A stretch of DNA of 64,000 nt from JAJFKX01 sp965230265 (lineage in GTDB: Bacteria; Pseudomonadota; Gammaproteobacteria; Xanthomonadales; Wenzhouxiangellaceae): positions 1,550,001 to 1,614,000 of the forward strand of contig OZ245999.1 in assembly GCA_965230265.1 (NCBI GenBank), given 5' to 3'. Shown here piece after piece: positions 18,348-27,547 of the stretch. Numbering within the stretch: the first letter of the stretch is position 1; each line of letters opens with the position of its first letter. Below the pieces are notes generated by a model. The model saw only the letters and a program-made list of their open reading frames with translations. It had not been told where the DNA came from and made no database searches. The position numbers and the translations under genes are program-made.

Positions 18348-19613
18348 ATGTCTAAAAACTTATCTGAAGATACTCTTAAAACAGTGGATCAACCCGATCA
18401 CGGCTACTCAGCCGAGGTGATGCAATGGCTAGAGGATCAGCCCTGGGAAAAAGTTACCCGCGATGGCATTGATTATTGCATTCTCGGAACCGCTCATGTT
18501 TCACGGCGCAGTGCCGAAGTGGTTGACGGATTATTGACCACCAAACAATTTGATGCGGTTGCTATCGAATTATGCCCCAGCCGCCATCAGCTATTGACGG
18601 ATAAACAACAATGGCAATCCACCGACCTGTTCGCACTGATCCGAAAAGGCAAAGCCGGTTTGATGCTGGCTAACCTGGTGCTATCGGGTTATCAAAAACG
18701 CCTGGCCAAGCAATTTGGCATTGAGCCAGGTGCAGAGATGCGAGCGGCTATGCAGGCTGCCGAACAGCATAATTTGCCACTGCAGCTGATCGACCGTGAC
18801 CTGGGAACCACCATGAAACGTGTGTGGCGTGGTTTGGGTTTTTGGAATCGGTTCATGTTATTCAGTGGTTTATTGGCCAGTGTATTTTCGCGTGAGACTG
18901 TTAGCGAAGAAGACATCGAAAAATTAAAACAAGGCGATATGCTGGAAAGCGCCTTTGCCGAGTTTGCTGAGCAATCTCCTGCTCTGTACAAAGCGTTGAT
19001 TGCTGAGCGTGACCAATACATGGCTGCACGTTTACGCGCCGAAAATACAAACAAAGATAACCCTCAGGTGCTTGCTGTTATTGGCGCCGGTCACTTGCAA
19101 GGCTTGACTGAGTTTTTGCGAGAAGATGATCAACCAGCAGAAACCGTGAGTGAAACGCTGACAAGCATTCCCCCAAGCGCGAAATGGCCAAAGCTTATCC
19201 CCTGGTTGATTGTGGCCTTAATTGCCAGTGGTTTTGTCATTGGTTTTTTGAGAAACCCGGAACTGGGCTGGAATCTGGTCAAGATATGGGTACTGGTCAA
19301 CGGCGTTTTGGCTGCACTGGGCGCCATTATCGCCAGAGGACACCCATTAACGGTTTTAAGTGCGTTAGTGGCAGCACCAATTACTTCACTAAACCCCACC
19401 ATCGGTGCGGGTATGGTGTGTGCGCTGGTAGAAGCCTGGGTACGCAAGCCCAATGTGGCTGACTTTGAAAGCCTGCGTGACGATGTCATTGAGTTATCTG
19501 GTTGGTGGCGCAACCGGGTAGCACGTACATTACTGGTGTTTTTCCTATGTACCTTGGGTTCAGCCATCGGTACTTATGTCGCAGGTTTTTCGATCATCCA
19601 GCAACTGACGTAA
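18348..19613 (+). CDS. TraB/GumN family membrane protein
   Basis: The 421 residues divide into a soluble N-terminal domain (about 20-255) and a C-terminal membrane domain with about four helices (from 280). The first domain has the TraB/PrgY motifs GTAHVSRRSAEVV and IELCPSRHQLL, and near its end VIGAGHLQGL, a histidine motif comparable to the catalytic region of the Tiki/TraB superfamily. PrgY/TraB proteins of enterococci inactivate peptide pheromones, and Tiki proteins are metalloproteases. In proteobacteria the role is unknown. The C-terminal helices are usual for this branch. Confidence 0.85.
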   Translation: MSKNLSEDTLKTVDQPDHGYSAEVMQWLEDQPWEKVTRDGIDYCILGTAHVSRRSAEVVDGLLTTKQFDAVAIELCPSRHQLLTDKQQWQSTDLFALIRKGKAGLMLANLVLSGYQKRLAKQFGIEPGAEMRAAMQAAEQHNLPLQLIDRDLGTTMKRVWRGLGFWNRFMLFSGLLASVFSRETVSEEDIEKLKQGDMLESAFAEFAEQSPALYKALIAERDQYMAARLRAENTNKDNPQVLAVIGAGHLQGLTEFLREDDQPAETVSETLTSIPPSAKWPKLIPWLIVALIASGFVIGFLRNPELGWNLVKIWVLVNGVLAALGAIIARGHPLTVLSALVAAPITSLNPTIGAGMVCALVEAWVRKPNVADFESLRDDVIELSGWWRNRVARTLLVFFLCTLGSAIGTYVAGFSIIQQLT

Positions 19614-19623
19614 ACTGTGTTAC

Positions 19624-20628
19624 ATGCCTGCTGCCACTCCTCATTTGCTAATCGGTGATCATCAGCTAGCCACGCGCTGTCTGGTCGCCCCTATGGCAGG
19701 GGTAACCGATCAACCTTTTCGCCTGTTATGCAAAAAGCTTGGCGCAGTCTACGCTGTTTCTGAAATGGTCTCAGCCAACCCGCGTTTGCGCAACACTCGC
19801 AAAAGTTGGTTACGCCGACAGCATGATCTGGAACCAGCTCCTATCGCGGTTCAAATTGCGGGGGCAGATACCGACTTTCTGGCTGAAGCTGCACGCTATA
19901 ACGTCAAACATGGCGCTCAAATCATTGATATCAACATGGGCTGTCCAGCAAAAAAAGTCTGCAAAAAAGCGGCAGGCTCAGCGTTATTGGCCAACGAGAA
20001 TTTGGTGGCAGATATCCTCAATGCAGTCACCTGTGCTGTCGATGTTCCAGTAACGCTTAAAATTCGGACCGGCACCGATGAAAGCAATATCAATGCAGTG
20101 CGAATCGCCAGACTTGCAGAATCGGCTGGCATCCAGCTACTGACTGTCCACGGACGTACACGCAAACAGCTCTACAAAGGCAAGGCCGAATACGACACCA
20201 TCGGCGAGGTGGTTAAAGCCGTCAATATTCCAGTGATTGCCAATGGTGATATTGACTCACCCCAAACCGCTGCCTATATCCTGCAAACCACACAGGCGGC
20301 AGGTGTCATGGTTGGACGGGCTGGTCAAGGCAACCCATGGATTTATCGGCAGGTCGACCATTACCTGGATACTGGCCATGAACTCCCCTTGCCTTCTCTG
20401 GCTGAAATTGGCGCAACGCTGCTGGAGCATATACAAGCGCTGCACCAGTTTTATGGCGAGCAGCAAGGCCTAAGGGTTGCCCGCAAACACATCGGATGGT
20501 ACCTGGATACTATTGACAATAGCCAAACGGTCAAACAACAGCTAATGCGTGTCGACTCTGCACTGGAGCAATGCCGCTTATTGAATCATTGGTTTAACCA
20601 GAACCTGAACACTTCTCTCGCTGCATAA
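19624..20628 (+). CDS. dusB: tRNA-dihydrouridine synthase B
   Basis: FMN-dependent enzyme reducing uridine to dihydrouridine in the tRNA D-loop. The 334 residues form the TIM barrel plus C-terminal helical domain of the Dus family. APMAGVTDQPFRLLCKKLGA is the N-terminal signature, and NMGCPAKKVCKKAAGSAL carries the catalytic cysteine region with the DusB-specific spelling. In E. coli dusB is followed by fis; here no fis follows and an unrelated regulator comes next. The gene starts 10 nt after the TraB-like stop, so the two are probably co-transcribed. Confidence 0.92.
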   Translation: MPAATPHLLIGDHQLATRCLVAPMAGVTDQPFRLLCKKLGAVYAVSEMVSANPRLRNTRKSWLRRQHDLEPAPIAVQIAGADTDFLAEAARYNVKHGAQIIDINMGCPAKKVCKKAAGSALLANENLVADILNAVTCAVDVPVTLKIRTGTDESNINAVRIARLAESAGIQLLTVHGRTRKQLYKGKAEYDTIGEVVKAVNIPVIANGDIDSPQTAAYILQTTQAAGVMVGRAGQGNPWIYRQVDHYLDTGHELPLPSLAEIGATLLEHIQALHQFYGEQQGLRVARKHIGWYLDTIDNSQTVKQQLMRVDSALEQCRLLNHWFNQNLNTSLAA

Positions 20629-20779
20629 ACTTGTCCTCTTACAACCTGGCCTTCTTTTGTCGTTATTGCAGTATTGATTTTATGACATAGTACGAAAGAT
20701 ACTGTAGAATGAATTCGAAGGATCATTGCCAATGGAGGTAACAGCCGGATAACGCCCAGTGTGTTCATCCGGATGCAAG

Positions 20780-22720
20780 ATGCAAGAATCAACATTACAG
20801 CAGACACCGACAACACGCTTGGAACAGGGCTTCTACCTGGGGGATTGGTTGGTTCTACCTCAACGCCACTGTCTAAAACATATCAAATCCAATCAACGCA
20901 TTCACCTTGAACCTAAAGCCATACAGGTATTGCAGCAGCTAGCACACCACAGTGGTGAGTTTTTATCGCGCGAGCAATTACTGAACAGTGTCTGGAGCAC
21001 CCGCTTCGTTAGTGAAGATGTATTAACCGGTGCAGTTGCAGCCATTCGTAAAGCTCTGGGAGATGACCCTAAAAACCCCCGCTTTATTGAGACTCGACGT
21101 GGTGTTGGATACCGGCTAATCGTTGCAGTTATACAGAACAAACCACCAAAGAATCGACACCAGCGAGCAAGCCCGGCTGAGCAATTATCATCATGGAAAT
21201 GGCCGTCATCACGCCGATTGCCCGCTCTGATGCTAGCAGCACTTCTGGCTTTGGGCATCACTTGGATTATGCTGGAACCCTCTGTCAACAACACTAAAGC
21301 CCAATTACAACAGGCACCAACAACCACCATCGCTGTGTTGCCATTTATTGATTACTCACACAACGATAACAATCGCTATTTCGCGGATGCAGTCACCGAA
21401 GCGCTGATTCAGAAACTGGCTGAATTGCAGTACTTTCGAGTGATTTCAAGAACATCCGTAATGTCTTATCAGAATACCCAAAAAAGCGCTCGCCAAATCG
21501 GCAATGAACTGGGTGTGGACTGGTTTCTGGAGGGCTCGATATTGCATGAGAGCGGCCAGGTCAGGGTGACGGCACAATTGATTGATGCCAATCAGGACCA
21601 ACACCTTTGGTCAGGTCATTTTGATCGACCGTTTATGGATATTTTTGCCTTGCTGAACGAAGTTGTTACCGCCATCAGCATGCCGGTATTAACCACCGCG
21701 ACGGCTGGACAACCTGCGATGACTAACAACCCGGCAGACAGCCGTTCTGATTATCCCTTACCCCTCGAACACCTGGATAGTTACCTGAAGGCACGTTACC
21801 TGATGAGTCATGAAACGCCTGATAGCGCCTTTTCAGCTTTGCAACAGTTTAATTGGCTCAGCGCGCAGCAGCCTGAGTTTTTTGGTGCTCATCTTGGCAA
21901 AGCGCAGGCCTTGCTGCTGCTGTTTAAACACTCCCAACTGGATAGCAGCGCATTGGACTCGGCATTATTGGCAGTGCAGCGTGCGTTGGAACTGAACCCT
22001 TCTGCAGCTGATGCCTATCGCTGCCGTGGCCAAATCGTATTTTTCCGTGATATGGATTTTCTACAAGCCGAATCCGATTATCAGATGAGCATTGCCATGA
22101 ATGCCAGTGATCATGTTGCACGGCGACGCTATGCCTGGCTATTGGTAGCACAGCAGCGTTTTTCTGAGGCCCAGGAACAATTGAATGAAATCAAACTACT
22201 AGATCCTGTGTATTATGCTGACGCCGCTAATGCTCTGCTAATGCTGTACACAGGTGACGCTCATGCAGCCATTGCTGACCTGGAGCATTTAAAACTTAGC
22301 TCCCCAGATTCACAGGACATCCATACTGTCTTATGGCGAGCCTACCTGGCTGCCAATCAAATCAACATGGCCAATCAAACCCTGCTGGAATTATTGCGGT
22401 TACAAGGTTTACCCAAAACGCAACTAACAGGCTTGCAGAAACACCTTGAAGGAAATACCAGTCAATCATTTTATCTGAGTATTTTGGAACAGAATTTACT
22501 CAACTCACCTTTGCATCAGGCTATTTTACGACTGCGTTTGTATCAAACCGATACAGCACTTGACCTGGTTGAACAAGCCTGGCAACAACGCAACCCCGCT
22601 ATCACATATTTGTCAGTAATGCCCAACCTGGAAGCACTACACCAACAACCCCGTTTCCAGACACTACTTAACCAATTAGAAACCACCACCAGACAACAGC
22701 GTATAAGCGTGCTGCGTTAA
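20780..22720 (+). CDS. CadC-like transmembrane winged-helix regulator with TPR domain
   Basis: Membrane-bound transcription regulator of 646 residues from ATG 20780 (an upstream GTG at 20759 is less likely). An OmpR-type winged helix (about 18-114, ending RFIETRRGVGYRL) binds DNA in the cytoplasm. A single helix at about 147-165 crosses the membrane. The periplasmic part begins with a FlgO/adenylate-cyclase-associated domain (IAVLPFIDYS to LIDANQDQHLWSGHFDR, about 180-280) and continues with TPR units (about 340-560). This design is common in gammaproteobacteria rich in exported proteins. The signal and the target genes are unknown; the secreted protein downstream is one candidate. Confidence 0.8.
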   Translation: MQESTLQQTPTTRLEQGFYLGDWLVLPQRHCLKHIKSNQRIHLEPKAIQVLQQLAHHSGEFLSREQLLNSVWSTRFVSEDVLTGAVAAIRKALGDDPKNPRFIETRRGVGYRLIVAVIQNKPPKNRHQRASPAEQLSSWKWPSSRRLPALMLAALLALGITWIMLEPSVNNTKAQLQQAPTTTIAVLPFIDYSHNDNNRYFADAVTEALIQKLAELQYFRVISRTSVMSYQNTQKSARQIGNELGVDWFLEGSILHESGQVRVTAQLIDANQDQHLWSGHFDRPFMDIFALLNEVVTAISMPVLTTATAGQPAMTNNPADSRSDYPLPLEHLDSYLKARYLMSHETPDSAFSALQQFNWLSAQQPEFFGAHLGKAQALLLLFKHSQLDSSALDSALLAVQRALELNPSAADAYRCRGQIVFFRDMDFLQAESDYQMSIAMNASDHVARRRYAWLLVAQQRFSEAQEQLNEIKLLDPVYYADAANALLMLYTGDAHAAIADLEHLKLSSPDSQDIHTVLWRAYLAANQINMANQTLLELLRLQGLPKTQLTGLQKHLEGNTSQSFYLSILEQNLLNSPLHQAILRLRLYQTDTALDLVEQAWQQRNPAITYLSVMPNLEALHQQPRFQTLLNQLETTTRQQRISVLR

Positions 22721-22923
22721 GCACACCAGCATAACCTGTGCTTTGAGTTGTCAGATAGACTCGATCAAGAGCATTAATGCCTGTAAACCTCTGTTTTCCT
22801 CAGCTTTCCCCAGCTAAAAAACAGGTTTTCTAATAAGCCTCATGACTAGACTGAATCATTGGCATTGTTGCCATACCCAATGACAAGCAATGTCAATAAG
22901 TAACCGAGTCACAGGAGATTATT

Positions 22924-23556
22924 ATGCGATTACCTAAACTTTTATTGATTTTAACGTTGTCTATATTTATAGCTTTTTCTATTAGCGCACATGCACAAAA
23001 AACCGAATATGGTGCAGACATTCTCAGCCAGACTGACCTGGATATTCTGGGCTTATCTGACAGTGAAAGTTTTAGACACGGCTCTATTCTACTCAGTGTA
23101 GGCAGGGGTAATTATTTAATTGCCGATACCTTTGATGTTGATTTCAGAATGGTCGCAATACAAACCCCTAGAGGCTTTGTACGGGGTGCATTTCGACAGT
23201 CATTGATATTTCAGGATCAGCTAATTGACTTTGAAGGAAAAGTGACTTGCATGGCAGTTGATGCTGAAAACGGTCGCGCCTGGATCGGTGCAGTGGTGAC
23301 CAAAAACAATTCCGAACATCCAAGCTTCACCACAGAAATTCACCAGCCTGGGCGTGATGTCTGGTTCCGAGTACTGGATACAGGCCGTCACAGCAAAGAA
23401 CCCGACAGAAGTACTTTCATGGGGTTTGAAGGTGGTGGTGGCATTATCACTTCAGAAGAATATTGCGCTATACAAATCTGGCCTAATGACCCACCCAATG
23501 CTCGCACCAATCCAGTGACCAGCGGCAATATTCTGGTACGGCCTAACGACCTATAA
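22924..23556 (+). CDS. Exported protein of unknown function
   Basis: The 210-residue protein has a clear signal peptide (about 1-25, SAHA-Q). The mature domain is beta-rich, with FEGKVTCMAVDAENGRAWIGAVV and a second cysteine in EEYCAIQIW, probably forming a disulfide. An acidic segment, a Gly-rich stretch (FEGGGGI) and an ending ILVRPNDL resemble small secreted proteins of unknown function found in many bacteria. AGGAG stands 6 nt before the ATG. It converges with the neprosin-like gene, and the intervening 206 nt carry a large inverted repeat. Confidence 0.6.
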   Translation: MRLPKLLLILTLSIFIAFSISAHAQKTEYGADILSQTDLDILGLSDSESFRHGSILLSVGRGNYLIADTFDVDFRMVAIQTPRGFVRGAFRQSLIFQDQLIDFEGKVTCMAVDAENGRAWIGAVVTKNNSEHPSFTTEIHQPGRDVWFRVLDTGRHSKEPDRSTFMGFEGGGGIITSEEYCAIQIWPNDPPNARTNPVTSGNILVRPNDL

Positions 23557-23638
23557 GCTTAAAAACTGGATAAATACTGGCTAATAAGGCCAGTAACGGT
23601 TTGCCAACTGGTAAAACCGATATCGACCATCATAATCA

Positions 23639-23708
23639 CCACACCGCTGCTTAGCTTCTGCTACAGGTTTTGTAGCGGTCACGGCAGCCTCCTTAGGCAG
23701 CGGTGTGG
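23639..23708. repeat. 12-bp inverted repeat with inner hairpin between convergent genes
   Basis: CCACACCGCTGC (23639-23650) and GCAGCGGTGTGG (23697-23708) are exact inverted repeats 46 nt apart. The spacer holds its own small hairpin, CTACA-ggttt-TGTAG. No T run follows on either side, so it is not a standard intrinsic terminator, although it may end both convergent transcripts. Confidence 0.6.
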
Positions 23709-23762
23709 CGAATCTTTTAAATTGACCTATATATTTTCATTCAATCAACAGCTGTATACCGT

Positions 23763-25025
23763 TTATTCCCTAGGGCATTTAGGGCCACCGAAATATATAT
23801 AGCTGTACCAGTCTTGTTTGCTGCTATTAAAAATGTCCAGTGTATAGCAAGGTTCGGTGACCACACTGGTCGATAGCTCAGGTGAAACAAAACCGAACTC
23901 CCCTACAGGCCGGTAACGGATATCCCGCTGATAGGCTGCCTTTTTATAACCCTGACTTGCGAACTCACCACTACCTATCTGTAAGGCCTGAGGTTCGCCG
24001 GTAGCTTCTCCACCCACCTGTAAACTATCTGCAGCCTTGGTAATCGCACCACGGTTAAAAACCGCTTTAGGGTAATACCCAGCCCAATCCTTAACTTGAC
24101 TGTCTTCATACCACAACCACCAGCTTCCGGTTTCACTGTTTAAAGTCCACTCCAGTTTAATTTCTTTCTGCTCACCATCAGTTTGACTGACCATGCCGGT
24201 AGGCAACGCCTGCCCAATGGGAACCTTATCACTAACCACAACAAACGCTTTACAATCTAGGTTATAGCAGCCACTGGAATAGTTATCGGGAGTATAAAAA
24301 ATGAATACCGCTGGTCGCACAGATTGGTATTTTCTGGGATAGACCTGCCAACCACTTTCCACCGTCTGTAAACGGCTGCCAGAACCACTGGTGATCCATA
24401 ATTGAGATAACGACATCCGGTTATTGGAAACAGTCGGTTGCCATACATTCAGATTGGATCGAGCACCGGTAAATTGATTTGACTCATCACGTCGTATTGC
24501 TGCTGCATAATAATGTTTCACTCCGCCAACCAGGCTGGCAGTGCTGGTATCTGTCGGAATCGGTGCCTTTAGCAAAAAGGCTTCCAGACTACCGAAGCCA
24601 CGGATCACTTCAAGACTCAAGCGCGGTATAGGCACTTCACCTGATGGGCACTTCGGTTTGCGATGACTGCCCGCAATAGAAACATTGCCACGGAGCTCAG
24701 GTGCGGATTCCACCGGTTGATAGCTATTATCAAACCTACGCAGCGCTGGCTGACGATTGATTTTAAAACAATCAATGATCGCATTATCACGATTACGAAA
24801 ACTGCGCTGCGGACGGCTGCTTCCATAGAAAGACCGAATATGCATAATCATTGGTATCAGCCTAATTCGCTCTCTATCAGCATCTGCCCGATCCACAATC
24901 CATTCCAATCGGCTTTCCAGGCTATTAAGGTCAGCTTGTAACGATAGGGAATCACTGTTGCCGCAATGCCCTGAAATAATGACAGATAAATATGTCAGAA
25001 AAATAATCAATATCCTTTTCATCAT
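23763..25025 (-). CDS. Neprosin-family (MEROPS G3-like) glutamic peptidase, exported
   Basis: The 420 residues match the plant DUF4409-DUF239 layout. A hydrophobic N-terminal export segment (about 4-20) comes first. An activation-peptide-like element, IIDCFKINRQPAL (83-95), follows. The neprosin domain covers about 165-417, with HYYAA, SLSQLWITSGSGS, VESGWQVYP, FIFYTPDNYSSGCYNLDC and GSWWLWYEDSQVKDWAGYYP. Family members are prolyl endopeptidases active at low pH that use a glutamate pair; Glu223 (TVESGW) and Glu340 (VGGEA) sit at the expected motifs. Export and activity are inferred. It ends a possible minus-strand operon with the two genes before it; the gap to the 210-residue protein gene is 83 nt. 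Confidence 0.82.
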   Translation of the reverse strand: MMKRILIIFLTYLSVIISGHCGNSDSLSLQADLNSLESRLEWIVDRADADRERIRLIPMIMHIRSFYGSSRPQRSFRNRDNAIIDCFKINRQPALRRFDNSYQPVESAPELRGNVSIAGSHRKPKCPSGEVPIPRLSLEVIRGFGSLEAFLLKAPIPTDTSTASLVGGVKHYYAAAIRRDESNQFTGARSNLNVWQPTVSNNRMSLSQLWITSGSGSRLQTVESGWQVYPRKYQSVRPAVFIFYTPDNYSSGCYNLDCKAFVVVSDKVPIGQALPTGMVSQTDGEQKEIKLEWTLNSETGSWWLWYEDSQVKDWAGYYPKAVFNRGAITKAADSLQVGGEATGEPQALQIGSGEFASQGYKKAAYQRDIRYRPVGEFGFVSPELSTSVVTEPCYTLDIFNSSKQDWYSYIYFGGPKCPRE

Positions 25026-25108
25026 TCAATCTCATATAATCAATAAAAACCAGTACAGCCTGCACAAAACCGACTGCACTGGATAACACACGTCACAAAG
25101 TCAACTGG

Positions 25109-25741
25109 CTAGCTGGCCGGGATAAAATTGCCGCCCAGTGGGTTATAGTTCAGTGAAATATCACTCACGCTGCCACCGAAGGTGGCCTCAGTCATTGGAG
25201 AGGTGATATTGGTGATAACACTATTGCTTTCCACTTGCGATTGAACCCAGATATACACATCGGTATATGGCGTCATAACGGCTGTGCTGTTAAACAACAC
25301 TGGTGCAGCAGAAACGGCACTGCCAAGGATATCCACACCATTGACATTAGCATCTTGATACAAACCAAATACCAGACTGGCCGGTGAAGGCAGGTTATCA
25401 AGCTGATTAACAGCAGTATAGGCATTGGGTGTACCAACTCCCTCAGGTGCACTAAAAAAGCCTGGTGGTAGCAAATTGTAGATTTTATTATCGGCTGCAG
25501 GCACACCAGTAGATGCAAGCTGCGTTAACGTCGCCCCATGTTCAAGTGCTGTATTAGAGGCATAAATCCCATAACTCTCGGTCCAGACCACTTGATTCGA
25601 AGGCATTGGTTTAAAAGATAACCAGGCAACATTAGGACCTCCGTTATCTGAAGGCTTGGCAATGATAATATTACTGCCGGTGTTATAGATATTCTGCAAG
25701 TCAATATCACTGAAGCTTAAATTAAGCGTAAAAGTTGGCAT
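25109..25741 (-). CDS. Protein of unknown function lacking Arg and Cys
   Basis: I do not recognise this 210-residue protein. It has no signal peptide or membrane helix, begins with alternating polar and hydrophobic residues (MPTFTLNLSFSDIDLQNIY), is rich in Asn, Ser, Pro and aromatic residues, and is probably all-beta. It contains no arginine, no cysteine and only three lysines against about 14 acidic residues, so it is strongly acidic. An excellent ribosome-binding site (AGGAGA, 6 nt spacing) suggests high translation. It lies between the FHA/winged-helix gene and the neprosin gene on the same strand. It could be a structural or effector-like product; no function is assigned. Confidence 0.6.
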   Translation of the reverse strand: MPTFTLNLSFSDIDLQNIYNTGSNIIIAKPSDNGGPNVAWLSFKPMPSNQVVWTESYGIYASNTALEHGATLTQLASTGVPAADNKIYNLLPPGFFSAPEGVGTPNAYTAVNQLDNLPSPASLVFGLYQDANVNGVDILGSAVSAAPVLFNSTAVMTPYTDVYIWVQSQVESNSVITNITSPMTEATFGGSVSDISLNYNPLGGNFIPAS

Positions 25742-25879
25742 TTTATTCTCCTAAAATTAATTATTTTAAATATTGCAAGCAGTACAAAAAAACTGCTTAC
25801 ACTATCAATAATAATTTCGAGAAAACCAATAACCATTACCCCTTATTACGCCCCATTACAGCCCAGCATAGATCGTAAG

Positions 25880-26752
25880 CTAAGCCAACTTCATTACCCC
25901 TTCTTGTTTAGACCCAGATAAAATTTTGAAACTCCAACCCCCTAGGCGCACACTGCCTGATCTTCTCTCAACAATATCCGGCAAATCATCCTCCAAGAAT
26001 ACCGCTTCGGCAATTTGTTTACGCGCCCTATAGATCTGGATATTAATATGGGAAATATCCAAACCAAGCATTTTGCTTAAATCATTCATGTCGACCCAAC
26101 CACAAGCACTAATATCGTAGCCTTTGTCATAATCCTGCAGTTTGATTCGAGCCAGAAGCACCAACAAATAATGATGCACCCGTTCATATAAATTGATTGT
26201 TTCAGATTCTATTTCCACACAAGCCATTACATGCTCTTCATCTGTACTCACTTCAAAGCAGACCGCAGGAGCAACCGCTTGAATCGGTTTGATAGCTCCT
26301 GACTCACGCCCTGACAGACCGTCTTCAATTGCACATAACCGCCATCGGTAGCGCTCTGTAACAACCCAGTCACCATTACACAGATACAGTGGCTTGCCCT
26401 CTCCATGCACGCACCACTCATCATTGTCAGATAAAAAAACCATGTTTTTTCGTGGCGGACTGGAATCAAGCATGCACCAGCGATTATGCCTATTGTCACC
26501 AATACTCAGCCCTTGACCAATTAACAATGGTAACCGCTCACCCGGCTTGAGGGTTTTATCTTCAAAAAAAACCATGCCACTGCTATCGTTGAGCACCCAC
26601 CAAGATGTGTTGCTCCAATAAAAAATAACTTGGTCATTATTGGCCTCAATAAAAAAATTGGAATTCAGCGAGCTTACTGGCGAACATTTGATGCGGAAAT
26701 AATCGCTTAAAATCACGCATCTTGTACCTAAACAATCCTCAATAATAGCCAT
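25880..26752 (-). CDS. FHA-like domain protein with C-terminal winged helix
   Basis: Start ATG 26752 is chosen because GGGA lies 6 nt upstream and family-like sequence begins there, giving 290 residues; the frame stays open to 26911. The N-terminal 100 residues look like a degenerate FHA domain (WWVLNDSSG, LPLLIGQGLSIGD), a fold that usually binds phosphothreonine. The C-terminal part (LYERVHHYLLVLLARIKLQD, CGWVDMNDLSKMLGLD, HINIQIYRARKQI, IVERRSG) matches a winged-helix module seen fused to FHA in other proteobacteria. This suggests a phospho-responsive regulator. The gene is AT-rich, diverges from the Mor-like regulator, and precedes the 210-residue protein gene by 138 nt. Confidence 0.6.
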   Translation of the reverse strand: MAIIEDCLGTRCVILSDYFRIKCSPVSSLNSNFFIEANNDQVIFYWSNTSWWVLNDSSGMVFFEDKTLKPGERLPLLIGQGLSIGDNRHNRWCMLDSSPPRKNMVFLSDNDEWCVHGEGKPLYLCNGDWVVTERYRWRLCAIEDGLSGRESGAIKPIQAVAPAVCFEVSTDEEHVMACVEIESETINLYERVHHYLLVLLARIKLQDYDKGYDISACGWVDMNDLSKMLGLDISHINIQIYRARKQIAEAVFLEDDLPDIVERRSGSVRLGGWSFKILSGSKQEGVMKLA

Positions 26753-26926
26753 TGTAAATCCCACTTTTGAAATATATTTATTAATTAAGAATTTAAATTC
26801 AAACAAATTATATGAACCCTGAAGATAATCAAAGGGGACTGAATTCCCCCTGGAAACTTCACATACAGTTGTTACTCTAACAACCAGGGAACAGCACTTA
26901 AGAGAAAACACAAGTTAGAGGGAAAC

Positions 26927-27409
26927 ATGTGTAACGATAATGGAGTAGAACTATCTTTTAGTTTGAATCGTGATTACTTAGCAGCGTTTAGAGGGTTACC
27001 GCTATCTGATACTGAAGCACACCAGCAGCTGGTCAGCTTTTATTGCAACCACACTGAGGCATCATTGGCTGCAATGCCCACTGTTGCATCAGAGCTTGCT
27101 GCGATTATTGGGTTTGAAAAAATGCTGGATTTTTTTCGTAATAATCATAATGCCAAAGTTCATGTAAAACATGGCTGTAAATTTTTTTGTGAAATCCAGA
27201 TCAGCCATGACGCTGCCGCTTGCGAACGCATCATTAATATCGCAGACAGTGATGGCTACCTATATCTTCCTTCCGCCAGCGGAATATATTCCAGTGTCAA
27301 ACGAGCAGCAGTCCAAGTTGCCATGCGCAGTGAAATTAATCGTCATGATATTGTACGCTTCTTTGGTTTAACCAATCGACATGTACGAAATATGCAGAAA
27401 ATATATTGA
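26927..27409 (+). CDS. Mor-like (phage Mu middle operon regulator family) DNA-binding protein
   Basis: A 160-residue protein with GAGG 6 nt before ATG 26927. The C-terminus (GYLYLPSASGIYSSVKRAAV, EINRHDIVRFFGLTNRHVRN) reads like the Mor/C family: a short beta strand (the 'lYlP' element) followed by a helix-turn-helix. The segment LAAIIGFEKMLDFFRNNH (about 56-73) resembles the Mor dimerisation helices. Mor proteins activate phage promoters, but no phage gene is visible here, so it may be a captured regulator. It is divergent from the FHA-like gene; its target could be the shared 170-nt promoter region. The assignment is tentative. Confidence 0.5.
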   Translation: MCNDNGVELSFSLNRDYLAAFRGLPLSDTEAHQQLVSFYCNHTEASLAAMPTVASELAAIIGFEKMLDFFRNNHNAKVHVKHGCKFFCEIQISHDAAACERIINIADSDGYLYLPSASGIYSSVKRAAVQVAMRSEINRHDIVRFFGLTNRHVRNMQKIY

Positions 27410-27547
27410 GCTCTTCCTGGTTATGCTCATTCATTGACAAACACTTAGACCTGACTAGACTATTGCTTGTTTTCTAGATGATTTTAACAGCAATAACTAT
27501 TTTTGACTTTAGTGTAAGCTCAATGTCAGCAATGCCGCATAACCACC

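Noticed and set aside
23576..23708. The inverted repeats as an integron attC site.
   Set aside because: No RYYYAAC/GTTRRRY core sites and no integrase or cassette array are present.
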